Assembly (NCBI GenBank): GCA_903833025.1
Contig: CAILDT010000625.1
Span: 1-7,765, forward strand
Reading direction: 5' to 3'
Origin: an uncultured Bacteroidota bacterium
GTDB lineage: Bacteria > Bacteroidota > Bacteroidia > 2-12-FULL-35-15
DNA: 7,765 nucleotides
The position numbers were made by a program, and so were the translations under genes. Positions 1-6,883 of this stretch are shown piece by piece. The stretch's first letter is position 1. Each line of letters opens with the position of its first letter. Under the pieces are notes generated by a model. That model was not told the DNA's origin. It made no database searches and saw only the letters and a program-made list of their open reading frames with translations.

Positions 1-1
1 A

Positions 2-301
2 GAACAGGAATTATATTTCTCTATAGGACAAAAAATTAAGAGGACAGAACAAAGTCAAATGTTCGGCAAACCTTGTTTTAAAATAAATGGTAAAGCATTT
101 ATGTGCTTTTTTGAAAACCATACCGTGTTTAAACTCACTGGCGACTGTCATAAAGATGCCGTTGGCTTAAAAGGAGCGCAGCTGTTCGACCCTTCAGGCA
201 AAAAAAGAGCAATGAAAGAATGGGTGCAAGTACCCTTTCAGCATAAGGATAAATGGGCAAAGTTTGCGATGCAAGCGGCTAAATATGCTTATGAAATGTA
301 A
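2..301 (+). CDS. TfoX/Sxy N-terminal-domain-like protein (5' end outside the window)
   Basis: The frame is open from the left edge of the window, so only the last 99 residues are visible and the true start lies upstream. The ATG at 59 is residue 20 of the visible part. It falls in the motif SQMFGKPCFKINGKAF, which matches the internal 'MFG...NGK.F' core of TfoX N-terminal-domain proteins, so I do not take it as the start. The later LFDPSGKKRAMKEWVQVP block is also typical of the family, in which short stand-alone proteins of about 100-130 residues are common. In gammaproteobacteria TfoX/Sxy regulates competence. Small stand-alone members in other phyla have no established role, and none should be assumed here. 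The gene ends 21 bases before coaX on the same strand, so the two may be co-transcribed. A YjbR/MmcQ-like protein is the main alternative. Confidence 0.65.
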   Translation, partial: EQELYFSIGQKIKRTEQSQMFGKPCFKINGKAFMCFFENHTVFKLTGDCHKDAVGLKGAQLFDPSGKKRAMKEWVQVPFQHKDKWAKFAMQAAKYAYEM

Positions 302-322
302 CTTTAATACTTCTCAATCGTC

Positions 323-1057
323 TTGAAACTAATAATAGATGTTGGAAATACAAGGTTAAAAGCAGCAGTTTTTAGCGGGAACGAAATGGTGGAAGCATTT
401 GTTTTTGATAACACAGTGAAACTAATTACCTCCGATTTGTTTACCAAATACACCATCACTAATTGTATGGTGGCGTCTGTAAAATCGGGGATAGAGGACT
501 TTGTAAATCAATTGAAACAGAAAACCAATACCATATTATTTACTGCTGAAACGCCTGTGCCGATAAAAAACTTATACACGTCGGCAACTACTTTGGGTAG
601 AGATAGATTAGCAGCAGCAGTTGGAGGCAATAATTTATATGCCGATAAAAATGTGTTGGTGATAGATGCTGGCACTTGTTTGAAATACAATTTTGTGAAC
701 AATAAAGGCGAGTTTTTGGGCGGGGCAATATCTCCAGGGTTACAAATGAGGTTTAAAGCGTTAAACACTTTTACTGCCCGTTTACCAATTATTGAAATGA
801 ATACGGACTATGATAAAGCAGTTGGCACTAATACCAGCGAAAGTATTTTGGCGGGCGTAGTGCTTGGCACGTTGGCGGAAGTAGCTGGAATGATAGAACA
901 GTATAAAAAGCTTTATAATAATTTAACAGTAGTAATAACAGGTGGAGATGTTTATTTCTTTGAGAAACGGTTAAAAAACAGCATCTTTGCCGACCAATAT
1001 TTAATCCTCAAAGGGTTAAACCTTATTTTAGAACATAACATTAATGCGAAAACATAA
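323..1057 (+). CDS. coaX: Type III pantothenate kinase
   Basis: This cytoplasmic enzyme phosphorylates pantothenate with ATP, the first step of coenzyme A synthesis. The 244 residues are a normal length for the family. All the hallmark motifs of this ASKHA-fold kinase are present: DVGNT at 6-10 (phosphate binding), GRDR at 92-95 with D94 aligning to the catalytic aspartate, DAGT at 115-118, GGAISPG at 133-139, and ITGGD at 205-209. The start is a TTG. An in-frame stop at 305-307 and the need to keep MKLIIDVGNT leave no ATG or GTG option. No Shine-Dalgarno site is evident, as is usual in Bacteroidota. The gene's last 14 bases overlap the next gene, which suggests translational coupling. Type III enzymes need a monovalent cation and are insensitive to CoA feedback; that is family knowledge, not something seen here. 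Confidence 0.95.
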   Translation: MKLIIDVGNTRLKAAVFSGNEMVEAFVFDNTVKLITSDLFTKYTITNCMVASVKSGIEDFVNQLKQKTNTILFTAETPVPIKNLYTSATTLGRDRLAAAVGGNNLYADKNVLVIDAGTCLKYNFVNNKGEFLGGAISPGLQMRFKALNTFTARLPIIEMNTDYDKAVGTNTSESILAGVVLGTLAEVAGMIEQYKKLYNNLTVVITGGDVYFFEKRLKNSIFADQYLILKGLNLILEHNINAKT

Positions 1058-2576
1058 AACTTTACAAGTCCGGAATACCACGTTTTCGTTACTTATAATT
1101 ACCTTTACTTTATTAACCTTATCTCTTTCAATGAGCGCGCAAAGTACCAGCTCGCCGTATTCACGCTACGGAATAGGAGATATAAATAACAAAAATTTCG
1201 GGCAAACTGCCGCTATGGGAGGTACCAACATTGCAATGCAAAACGATACGTTGCCATTGTTTTTTATTAACCCTAATAACCCTGCATCGTATTCAAATAT
1301 GCGATTAACAACTGCCGAAGTAGGGATGAATTATAACCGAGTACAACTACAAAACACCGACTCAAAACAAAATATTAATAATGCTTCTTTAGCTTATGTT
1401 GCTTTGGCTTTTCCGCTTAAAAAATGGTGGGGTACAAGTTTCGGGCTAGTGCCGTTTAGTTCGGTTGGGTATAAAGTTACCGACCATCAGGTAATTAATA
1501 GCGTGCCTATTGATTACTTATATGATGGCTCTGGCGGAATAAATCAGTTGTATTTGGGTAATGCTTTTAAACCACTTTATGGATTACCGAAAATGTTTAT
1601 GGGGTCGGATTATTATAAACGTTTGTCATCTAAAACAAATCCTGATAATACCTTGAAAACAGATTCGGCTTACAAAGCCGACCAAGCAATAATTAAGGGG
1701 ATATTAAAACATAAAAAGAGTTTACAGAATTTATCGTTAGGATTTAACTTTTCATACCTCTTCGGGCATATCGACCATAGCCGTAGAGATTTATTCCCTT
1801 ACAGCGGTTCGTTTTTTAATACTCGCACAGGAGTTACTACTCGTGTTTCTGATGTTTATTTTGATTACGGTGTGCAATATGCATTCACCTTTGATTCGGT
1901 AAGATATAGAGACGATAAAGATTCGATACATCCTATAAAACGACGTGCTTTGAAAGATAAAGTACAGTTATTATTCGGTGCAATTTTTGCTGCGCAAACA
2001 AATATTAGCGCAAAAAATGATAGCTTAGCTTATACCTATTATAGCGATGCACAAGGGTATGAAAGAGTGAAAGATACTATAGAAAACACAAAAGGCACAC
2101 ACGGAAACATTACGCTTCCATTATCGTTCGGCATTGGGTTGGGATTAAAGAAAGGAGATAAATGGTTAATAGCTGCCGACTTCGCTATGCAAAATTGGAG
2201 TTCGTACAAAGCATTTGACCAAACTGGAGGATTAAAAAATAGTATGCGTGTTTCGCTTGGCGGACAGTGGACTCCTAATTCACAAGCTACACAAAAACAT
2301 TATATGCAACGGATACGTTATCGCGCAGGGGTTAGGTATGCTCAAACAGCTTTGGAATTAAAAAGCACACAGCTAACCGAATCTGCTGTTAGTATAGGTT
2401 TCGGTTTCCCGATTGGTACTGATTACAGAGCGGCTAACTTCTCGATGCTTAATATTGGGTTAGAACTTGGCGAACGAGGGACCATTAACAACGGATTAAT
2501 AAAAGAAAACTTCTTCAAAGCTACTATCGGGTTTACCATCAACGACCTTTGGTTCAGAAAATATAAATACGATTAA
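1044..2576 (+). CDS. Outer-membrane beta-barrel protein, function unknown
   Basis: The 510-residue protein has an N-terminal signal peptide: a basic start, a hydrophobic core at about residues 14-29, and likely cleavage after SMSA at residue 32. The mature protein begins with SSPYSRYGIGD (36-46) followed by AAMGG (57-61) and NPNNPASYS, a signature I associate with a Bacteroidota outer-membrane protein family resembling FadL/PorV-type barrels. The rest alternates short amphipathic strands rich in Tyr, Phe and Gly with polar loops, and the last residues (FKATIGFTINDLWFRKYKYD) look like closing strands. There is no T9SS sorting domain and no lipobox, so an integral outer-membrane barrel is the best reading. 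It overlaps the 3' end of coaX by 14 bases and precedes lptC, so it sits among genes for envelope and cofactor supply. Its substrate, if it transports one, cannot be read from the sequence. I am fairly sure of location and class, not of function. Confidence 0.75.
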   Translation: MRKHKTLQVRNTTFSLLIITFTLLTLSLSMSAQSTSSPYSRYGIGDINNKNFGQTAAMGGTNIAMQNDTLPLFFINPNNPASYSNMRLTTAEVGMNYNRVQLQNTDSKQNINNASLAYVALAFPLKKWWGTSFGLVPFSSVGYKVTDHQVINSVPIDYLYDGSGGINQLYLGNAFKPLYGLPKMFMGSDYYKRLSSKTNPDNTLKTDSAYKADQAIIKGILKHKKSLQNLSLGFNFSYLFGHIDHSRRDLFPYSGSFFNTRTGVTTRVSDVYFDYGVQYAFTFDSVRYRDDKDSIHPIKRRALKDKVQLLFGAIFAAQTNISAKNDSLAYTYYSDAQGYERVKDTIENTKGTHGNITLPLSFGIGLGLKKGDKWLIAADFAMQNWSSYKAFDQTGGLKNSMRVSLGGQWTPNSQATQKHYMQRIRYRAGVRYAQTALELKSTQLTESAVSIGFGFPIGTDYRAANFSMLNIGLELGERGTINNGLIKENFFKATIGFTINDLWFRKYKYD

Positions 2577-2601
2577 ACTTACCGATAACTATAAAAACGG
2601 A

Positions 2602-2639
2602 TTTGCGAATCTCTTTATGAGTTTAGATTTGTAAATTTG
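2602..2639 (+). promoter_or_regulatory. Promoter upstream of lptC with tandem -7 boxes
   Basis: Two adjacent matches to the Bacteroidota -7 consensus TAnnTTTG occur: TAGATTTG at 2624-2631 and TAAATTTG at 2632-2639. A TTTG at 2602-2605 lies 18 bases before the first box, which suits a -33 element. Transcription would start about 2640-2650, so the TTG at 2637 cannot be the lptC start and the ATG at 2667 is preferred. The call rests on consensus only. Confidence 0.5.
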
Positions 2640-2666
2640 CAACCATTAATTATCTGTACCCATAAA

Positions 2667-3245
2667 ATGTTTCGATTTACTTTACTCATTATTCTTTCCT
2701 TAACTTTATTTTCTGCCTGCGAAAATGATATTGCAGTGGTTAATACCATTAATGCGGATAACGAAAAAGTATTGCCCATAGAAGCAGATAAGAATGCAGA
2801 AATAATGTACAGCGATTCGGCACAGGTACGTGCAAAACTTACTGCACCTGTTTTAAATCGCTTTGAAGGGAAAAAGAAATATATGGAATTGCCCAAAGGA
2901 ATGGAAGTTATTTTTTATGACGAACATCGCAATCAGCAAACAAAACTGACTGCCGATTACGGAATTGGATTTGAAAGCAACGAAGGAATGGAGCATATGG
3001 AAGCAAAAAGAAACGTGGTAGTGATAAATCAAAAAGGAGATACTTTAAATACAGAACATTTAATTTGGAATGCATTAACAAAAAAGATATTTACAGATGC
3101 CTTTGTAAAAATAACTACTAAAGATGATGTTATTTGGGGCGATGGTTTAACCTCTAATCAGGATTTTTCGGATTATACCATTACCAACGTAAAGGGCGAA
3201 GTAAGTGCAAAGGATAATGAAGTAAATAAAAAAAGTGATAAGTAA
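2667..3245 (+). CDS. lptC: LPS export periplasmic lipoprotein LptC
   Basis: LptC links the inner-membrane ABC transporter LptBFG to the periplasmic bridge that carries lipopolysaccharide to the outer membrane. The 192-residue protein starts with a lipoprotein signal peptide whose lipobox is FSAC, giving C18 as the lipidated residue. This matches the lipid-anchored LptC of Bacteroidota rather than the transmembrane form of proteobacteria. The body has the repetitive beta-jellyroll pattern of LptC/OstA-like proteins: MYSDSAQVRAKLTAP (47-61), then NVVVINQKGDTLNTEHLIW (116-134) and VIWGDGLTSNQDFSDYTI (155-172). I chose the ATG at 2667. An upstream in-frame TTG at 2637 would add ten residues before the signal peptide and lies inside a promoter box. 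The lysine-rich C-terminal tail is unremarkable. The gene is followed after 12 bases by a small membrane protein and then a CorC-type protein, probably in one operon. I could not see other lpt genes. Confidence 0.88.
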   Translation: MFRFTLLIILSLTLFSACENDIAVVNTINADNEKVLPIEADKNAEIMYSDSAQVRAKLTAPVLNRFEGKKKYMELPKGMEVIFYDEHRNQQTKLTADYGIGFESNEGMEHMEAKRNVVVINQKGDTLNTEHLIWNALTKKIFTDAFVKITTKDDVIWGDGLTSNQDFSDYTITNVKGEVSAKDNEVNKKSDK

Positions 3246-3257
3246 TTTGTAAACGTT

Positions 3258-3479
3258 ATGTCGAATAAAGTATTTAGAATTCTTGAATTAGTATGGTTGT
3301 TTTTTACCTGTATTGCTATATTGTTATGTGCTTATAGTATTATCGGGGGCGATTACCGCGACTCTTTATTTTTTCTGGTAATAACATTTGCCGCAGGTTT
3401 AATATATGCAGTGCGAAGAAAACAACGGATAAAATTTGAAGCTGCATTGAAAGAAAAAGAACAAGGACAAAAGAAATAA
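3258..3479 (+). CDS. Small two-helix membrane protein, function unknown
   Basis: This 73-residue protein has two predicted transmembrane helices, at about residues 9-29 and 36-52, separated by a short GGDYRD turn. A strongly basic and charged cytoplasmic tail follows (RRKQRIKFEAALKEKEQGQKK), so both termini are probably in the cytoplasm by the positive-inside rule. I do not recognise a domain. It begins 12 bases after lptC and ends 2 bases before the start of the CNNM/CorC-type gene, which makes co-transcription and perhaps translational coupling very likely. The tight packing, ATG start and clean reading frame support a real gene despite its small size. A role as an accessory subunit of either neighbour is possible but is only an inference from position. 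Confidence 0.75.
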   Translation: MSNKVFRILELVWLFFTCIAILLCAYSIIGGDYRDSLFFLVITFAAGLIYAVRRKQRIKFEAALKEKEQGQKK

Positions 3480-3481
3480 AC

Positions 3482-4744
3482 TTGGAAAGTTCCGTCATCA
3501 TTCTTATAACACTTATTGCTTCGGCTTTTTTCTCCGGACTGGAAATTGCTTTTATTACTTCCAACAAATTACGCATTGAATTAGAAAGTAAACAAGGCAA
3601 CCCATCAGCAAAAATACTTTCTTACTTCAGCAAAAACCCTTCGCGTTATTTAGGCACTATGTTATTGGGAAATAACATTGCGTTGGTTATTTTCAGTATT
3701 TATATGGATGAAGAATTAAAACCCTTTTTTACTCCTTATATATCTTCACGCGTATTAACTTTATTACTCTCTACTTTTATTTCTACAATGCTGATATTAG
3801 TAACTGCGGAATATTTACCCAAAAATCTCTTTAGAATAAACCCAAATAAAACGCTTACTTTATTTGCATTTCCGCTTACGTTGATTTTTGGTTTGCTATA
3901 TCCTATGGTAATGCTTACGGTTGGTTTCTCCGAATTTATATTGAAAAAAGTATTCAGAGTGAAAATAGAAAAAGAAAAAACTGCTTTCACAATGATTGAC
4001 TTGGATAATTATTTACGACAAGGAACTTCGGCAGTGGAAATGAAAGCAGAGGTGGACCACGAGATACAGATATTTAAAAATGCGCTCGACTTCTCATCCG
4101 TAAAAGCACGTGAATGTATGGTGCCACGTACCGAAATAATAGCGTTGGAAGTGGAGAATGGAATAGATGATTTAAAACAAAAGTTTATTCAAACTCGATT
4201 ATCAAAGATTTTAATTTATTCTGAAACCATTGATAACATTATTGGTTATGTTTATTCAAAAGAATTATTTAAACGACCTGAAAACATTAGAAGCGTGTTA
4301 TTACCTGTTTCTGTAGTGCCCGAATCGATGCCTGCAAGTGAAGTGCTAACCGGATTTATAAAAGATAAAAAGAGCATTGCAATAGTTGTGGATGAGTTTG
4401 GTGGTACTTCGGGAATGCTTACAATGGAAGATGTGATGGAAGAAATATTTGGTGAGATAGAAGACGAACACGACAAAGAAGAGATGATTGAAAAACAAAT
4501 TTCGGAAACAGAATTTGTTTTTTCTGCACGATTAGAAACTGATTATATTAATCACAAGTACAATTTGCAATTGCCAATACTTGACAACTTTGAAACATTA
4601 GGAGGGTTGATAATGCACTACCACGAAAGCATTCCAAAGGTGAACGAAGAAATACATATTGAATCATTTTTGTTTACTATCACCTCCGCCACTCGCACAC
4701 GAATAGAGCAAGTGAACATTAAAATTAAAAAGGGAACTGATTAA
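3482..4744 (+). CDS. CNNM/CorC-family membrane protein (DUF21-CBS-CorC_HlyC)
   Basis: Proteins of this family, often annotated as hemolysins, are inner-membrane proteins linked to magnesium or cobalt efflux and ion homeostasis. The 420 residues show the full architecture. The DUF21/CNNM transmembrane domain covers about 1-165, with SGLE at 18-21, GNNIA at 63-67 and AEYLPK at 109-114. A CBS pair covers about 210-330, with MVPRTEI at 213-219 and AIVVDEFGGTSG at 300-311, followed by MEDVMEEIFGEIEDEHD. A CorC_HlyC domain covers about 340-416. The start is TTG. Between the in-frame TGA at 3437-3439 and this codon there is no ATG, GTG or other TTG, and starting here keeps the first helix intact. 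It follows the 73-residue membrane gene by 2 bases. GldE, a gliding-motility protein of Flavobacteriia, belongs to the same superfamily, but no gldD is beside it, so I do not use that name. Confidence 0.9.
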   Translation: MESSVIILITLIASAFFSGLEIAFITSNKLRIELESKQGNPSAKILSYFSKNPSRYLGTMLLGNNIALVIFSIYMDEELKPFFTPYISSRVLTLLLSTFISTMLILVTAEYLPKNLFRINPNKTLTLFAFPLTLIFGLLYPMVMLTVGFSEFILKKVFRVKIEKEKTAFTMIDLDNYLRQGTSAVEMKAEVDHEIQIFKNALDFSSVKARECMVPRTEIIALEVENGIDDLKQKFIQTRLSKILIYSETIDNIIGYVYSKELFKRPENIRSVLLPVSVVPESMPASEVLTGFIKDKKSIAIVVDEFGGTSGMLTMEDVMEEIFGEIEDEHDKEEMIEKQISETEFVFSARLETDYINHKYNLQLPILDNFETLGGLIMHYHESIPKVNEEIHIESFLFTITSATRTRIEQVNIKIKKGTD

Positions 4745-4830
4745 CGCTTCGTTAGTTTGCGACCAACTGCGCCATTTACAACATAAACAACGCGTGCCGA
4801 ATACTTGCCTTGGTTTATCTTTGCATAAAA
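4741..4830 (-). pseudogene. Possible remnant of a secreted protein C-terminus (T9SS-like tail)
   Basis: On the minus strand an open stretch of 29 codons runs from just after a stop at about 4831-4833 to a TAA at 4743-4741. It has no ATG, GTG or TTG at its beginning. It encodes GKYSARVVYVVNG and ends RKLTKR. The pattern G-x-Y, an alternating hydrophobic strand, a turn, then a basic Lys/Arg end resembles the last strands of T9SS type A sorting domains; compare GIYILKL and KIIKSK in the neighbouring YHYH protein. It converges on the CNNM-type gene, overlapping its stop codon. It may be the decayed 3' end of a lost gene or a chance open stretch; at this length I cannot tell. Confidence 0.25.
4816..4823 (+). 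promoter_or_regulatory. -7 promoter box for the YHYH-domain gene
   Basis: TATCTTTG matches the Bacteroidota TAnnTTTG consensus exactly and lies 42 bases before the ATG at 4865. This would leave an AT-rich leader of about 35 bases that includes an A-rich run just before the start, as is common in this phylum in place of a Shine-Dalgarno site. At the expected -33 position there is only a partial match (GTG at 4794-4796, 19 bases upstream). Confidence 0.55.
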
Positions 4831-4864
4831 TTATTTATATAAACTATTTAAAAAAAACTTTATT

Positions 4865-6070
4865 ATGAAAAAAACTCTTTTAATTATTATTGCATTCGCA
4901 ACTATTAACATTGCAAATGCGCAAGGTCCGGAAGTTACTTCGTGGATACAAAACACAACAGGTGCGGTTGGTTACAATAGCATTCCTTCCAATGTGCAAA
5001 CGGTGCAATATTCGGCAACACAAGTGTATGTTAGCTGTACTTGTATTCCGGGCTATAGCATTGGTCCGTGGGCAGGGAATCCGAATGTGCCATTGAATCA
5101 GAATTTTGTTTGGAAGATAACACGTGCTCCTGTTCAAAATACTGGAACAGCTACTGCTATTGGTTTGGGACATACAGGAGTGTGGACAAATGGTGTTTCT
5201 ATATTTAATGTATCCGATGCGGCGTCGTACAATAATGGAGGCGTATGGTTCCGGAATGCTTATTTCTGGGAAGGTTCGGGGTTTGATGCTTGTTTGGGAC
5301 ATCCGCAGCAACAGGGCGAATACCACCATCACGTGAGTCCTACTTGTTTGTATAACGATGCCGACAGTACACATCATTCGCCAATTATTGGTTATGCTTT
5401 TGATGGGTTTCCTGTTTATGGTGCGTACGCTTATACCAATGTAAATGGCACAGGTGCTATTAAAAGAATGAAATCGAGCTATGCGGATACTACTACTAAT
5501 CTTCGCGCAAGCGGACCAGCTGTAAGTACTACTTATCCTAATGGTTGTTTTATTCAAGATTTTAAATACACCGCAGGTAGTGGCGATTTGGATGCACGTA
5601 ACGGAAGGTTTTGTGTAACTCCCGAATATCCTGCTGGTACGTATGCGTACTTTGTTACTATTGATAATAATTTAAACCCAGTGTTTCCTTATACTTTTTA
5701 CGGTACTTATTATGGTGTGGTGCAAACTGGTAATACCGGACCAGGTAGTGGACACACTACCATAACCGAAACTACAACTGTTTATACACCTGTAGCAACG
5801 GGCATTGACGAACAGAACAGAGATATTAAATTTCAGTTGATGCAAAACCCGGTTTACAATTATGCGTTTATTTATTTCGACCCGGCAAGTAAAAACAATA
5901 TTAAAGGTACATTGTATGATGCTAAGGGAACCCTTATCCGCACGATAGAGAATATGCAACCGAGCATTGAATACACTTTGGATATGAGTGATTTTGCAGA
6001 AGGAATTTATATTCTTAAATTGGAAGCAGGAGATAAAAGAGCTGTACAGAAGATTATTAAATCAAAGTAA
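4865..6070 (+). CDS. Secreted YHYH-domain protein with T9SS C-terminal sorting signal
   Basis: The 401-residue protein starts with a signal peptide ending ANA (17-19), with cleavage before Q20. Residues about 45-285 form a YHYH domain, a family of unknown function. The signature GEYHHHV is at 151-157, followed by HHSPIIGYAFDGFPVYG (170-186) and the closing DLDARNGRFCVTPEYPAGTY (241-260). Six cysteines (58, 60, 143, 161, 228, 250) suit a disulfide-bonded exported protein, and the histidine clusters could bind a metal, though that is inference. A Gly/Thr-rich linker (286-313) leads to a type A sorting domain (about 323-401) with QNPV and FAEGIYILKL and a basic end, so the protein should cross the outer membrane through the type IX system and be released or surface-anchored. 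It has its own promoter box and precedes an MbnP/MbnH-like gene pair by 30 bases. Confidence 0.88.
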   Translation: MKKTLLIIIAFATINIANAQGPEVTSWIQNTTGAVGYNSIPSNVQTVQYSATQVYVSCTCIPGYSIGPWAGNPNVPLNQNFVWKITRAPVQNTGTATAIGLGHTGVWTNGVSIFNVSDAASYNNGGVWFRNAYFWEGSGFDACLGHPQQQGEYHHHVSPTCLYNDADSTHHSPIIGYAFDGFPVYGAYAYTNVNGTGAIKRMKSSYADTTTNLRASGPAVSTTYPNGCFIQDFKYTAGSGDLDARNGRFCVTPEYPAGTYAYFVTIDNNLNPVFPYTFYGTYYGVVQTGNTGPGSGHTTITETTTVYTPVATGIDEQNRDIKFQLMQNPVYNYAFIYFDPASKNNIKGTLYDAKGTLIRTIENMQPSIEYTLDMSDFAEGIYILKLEAGDKRAVQKIIKSK

Positions 6071-6078
6071 TATATTTG
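6071..6078 (+). promoter_or_regulatory. Possible -7 box before the MbnP-like gene
   Basis: TATATTTG matches TAnnTTTG and begins right after the stop codon of the YHYH gene, 23 bases before the GTG at 6101. No TTG is present at the -33 distance upstream, so the match may be chance in AT-rich sequence. If it is used, the leader would be only about 15 bases. Confidence 0.3.
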
Positions 6079-6100
6079 CAGAATATTTGATTTGACGTAA

Positions 6101-6874
6101 GTGAAAAAAACATATTATATTATTATAAGCATAGCAACTCTTTGGGTTGCTATGTCTTTTTCCACTCGTGCCAAAACAGTTGCCAACAAAGGCAAACTCA
6201 TTATTACTTTTATAAATTATGTTGGAGATAAAAAACTAAAGCTCGATTCGGCTAACTATACTAACCTATCTGGACAATCATTTACTATCACTAATTTTAA
6301 ATATTATGTTGGTAATTTCCGTTTGAAAAGAAATGATGGAACAGAATATACCTCTGAAGAATATTTTCTTATAAAGGAAGATGATGATAAATCGAAACAA
6401 ATTACGTTGGATGATGTACCTGTCGGAACGTATTCTTCCATAGAATTTATTGTGGGTGTGGACAGTATTCATAATTGCAGTGGTGCGCAATCTGGTGCGT
6501 TGGACCCTGCCAATGGTATGTTTTGGACGTGGAACACCGGCTATATATTTATGAAACTGGAAGGTAAATCGCCTGCATCTAATTCGCCAGGACATATATT
6601 TGAGTTTCATATCGGAGGTTATAAAGCACCTGCAAATTGTATTCGGAAGGTTACGTTAAATTTAAATGATAGAATCTCTTTTAAACAAAATCCCGATTAC
6701 CTTTATATAAATGTGGATGCAAGTGAGGTAATGAAAACGCCAACAACTATTGATTTATCTAAACTATCTTCGGTAACTGATTTCCGTAATGCAACTACTA
6801 TAGCTGATAACTATGCCGATATGTTTCGCTTACCATCTTTAATTCAATACGTGCCGATAAATAAATTGAAATAG
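6101..6874 (+). CDS. MbnP-family periplasmic protein (putative kynurenine/copper-site protein)
   Basis: Characterised MbnP proteins bind copper at a site that depends on a tryptophan being oxidised to kynurenine by the partner diheme enzyme MbnH. This 257-residue homologue has a signal peptide at about 1-24 and the family blocks in order: FTITNFKYYVGNFRL (61-75), VPVGTYSSIEFIVGVD (106-121), HN at 124-125, LDPANGMFWTWNTGYIFMKL (134-153), FEFHIGG (167-173) and DNYADMFRL near the end. The mature protein has only two tryptophans, W142 and W144, both in the MFWTWNTGY motif. H124, H165 and H170 are possible metal ligands, and C126 and C180 could form a disulfide. The start is GTG; the first in-frame ATG (6152) would remove the signal peptide. 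The diheme peroxidase-like gene follows 9 bases later, the arrangement expected for an MbnP-MbnH pair. No methanobactin precursor is visible. Family assignment is firm; the chemistry is inferred. Confidence 0.85.
   Translation: MKKTYYIIISIATLWVAMSFSTRAKTVANKGKLIITFINYVGDKKLKLDSANYTNLSGQSFTITNFKYYVGNFRLKRNDGTEYTSEEYFLIKEDDDKSKQITLDDVPVGTYSSIEFIVGVDSIHNCSGAQSGALDPANGMFWTWNTGYIFMKLEGKSPASNSPGHIFEFHIGGYKAPANCIRKVTLNLNDRISFKQNPDYLYINVDASEVMKTPTTIDLSKLSSVTDFRNATTIADNYADMFRLPSLIQYVPINKLK
6130..6161 (+). terminator. Terminator-like hairpin inside the MbnP-like gene
   Basis: CATAGCAAC (6130-6138) and GTTGCTATG (6146-6154) form a perfect 9-bp stem with a 7-base loop, followed by TCTTTTT (6155-6161). 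It lies 60 bases after the YHYH stop codon but within signal-peptide codons 10-18 of the next gene. It could end part of the YHYH transcripts or attenuate entry into the MbnP-like gene. The stem is only moderately GC-rich and the T tract is short, so it may also be coincidence. Confidence 0.4.
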
Positions 6875-6883
6875 TTATTTAAA

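Noticed and set aside
1665..1681. Inverted repeat TCGGCTT-aca-AAGCCGA
   Set aside because: A 7-bp stem deep inside the outer-membrane protein gene with no T tract and no regulatory context; probably chance.
2637..2666. Upstream TTG start giving a ten-residue extension of LptC
   Set aside because: It lies within a TAnnTTTG promoter box and would put a polar stretch ahead of a complete lipoprotein signal peptide that begins at the ATG at 2667.
3482..4744. Naming the CNNM/CorC-type gene gldE (gliding motility)
   Set aside because: The superfamily fits, but no gldD or other gliding gene is adjacent and the order lptC - small membrane protein - CorC type is also found apart from gliding loci.
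4739..4757. Weak hairpin TAACG-ctt-CGTTA at the end of the CNNM/CorC-type gene
   Set aside because: Only five strong pairs plus wobble extensions and no T-rich tract afterwards, so it is not a convincing terminator.
4880..5557. Long minus-strand open frame (225 codons) opposite the YHYH gene
   Set aside because: It is the shadow of a well-supported + strand gene with signal peptide, family motifs and sorting domain. The translation is Ser/Ile/Arg/Cys-rich without domain character.
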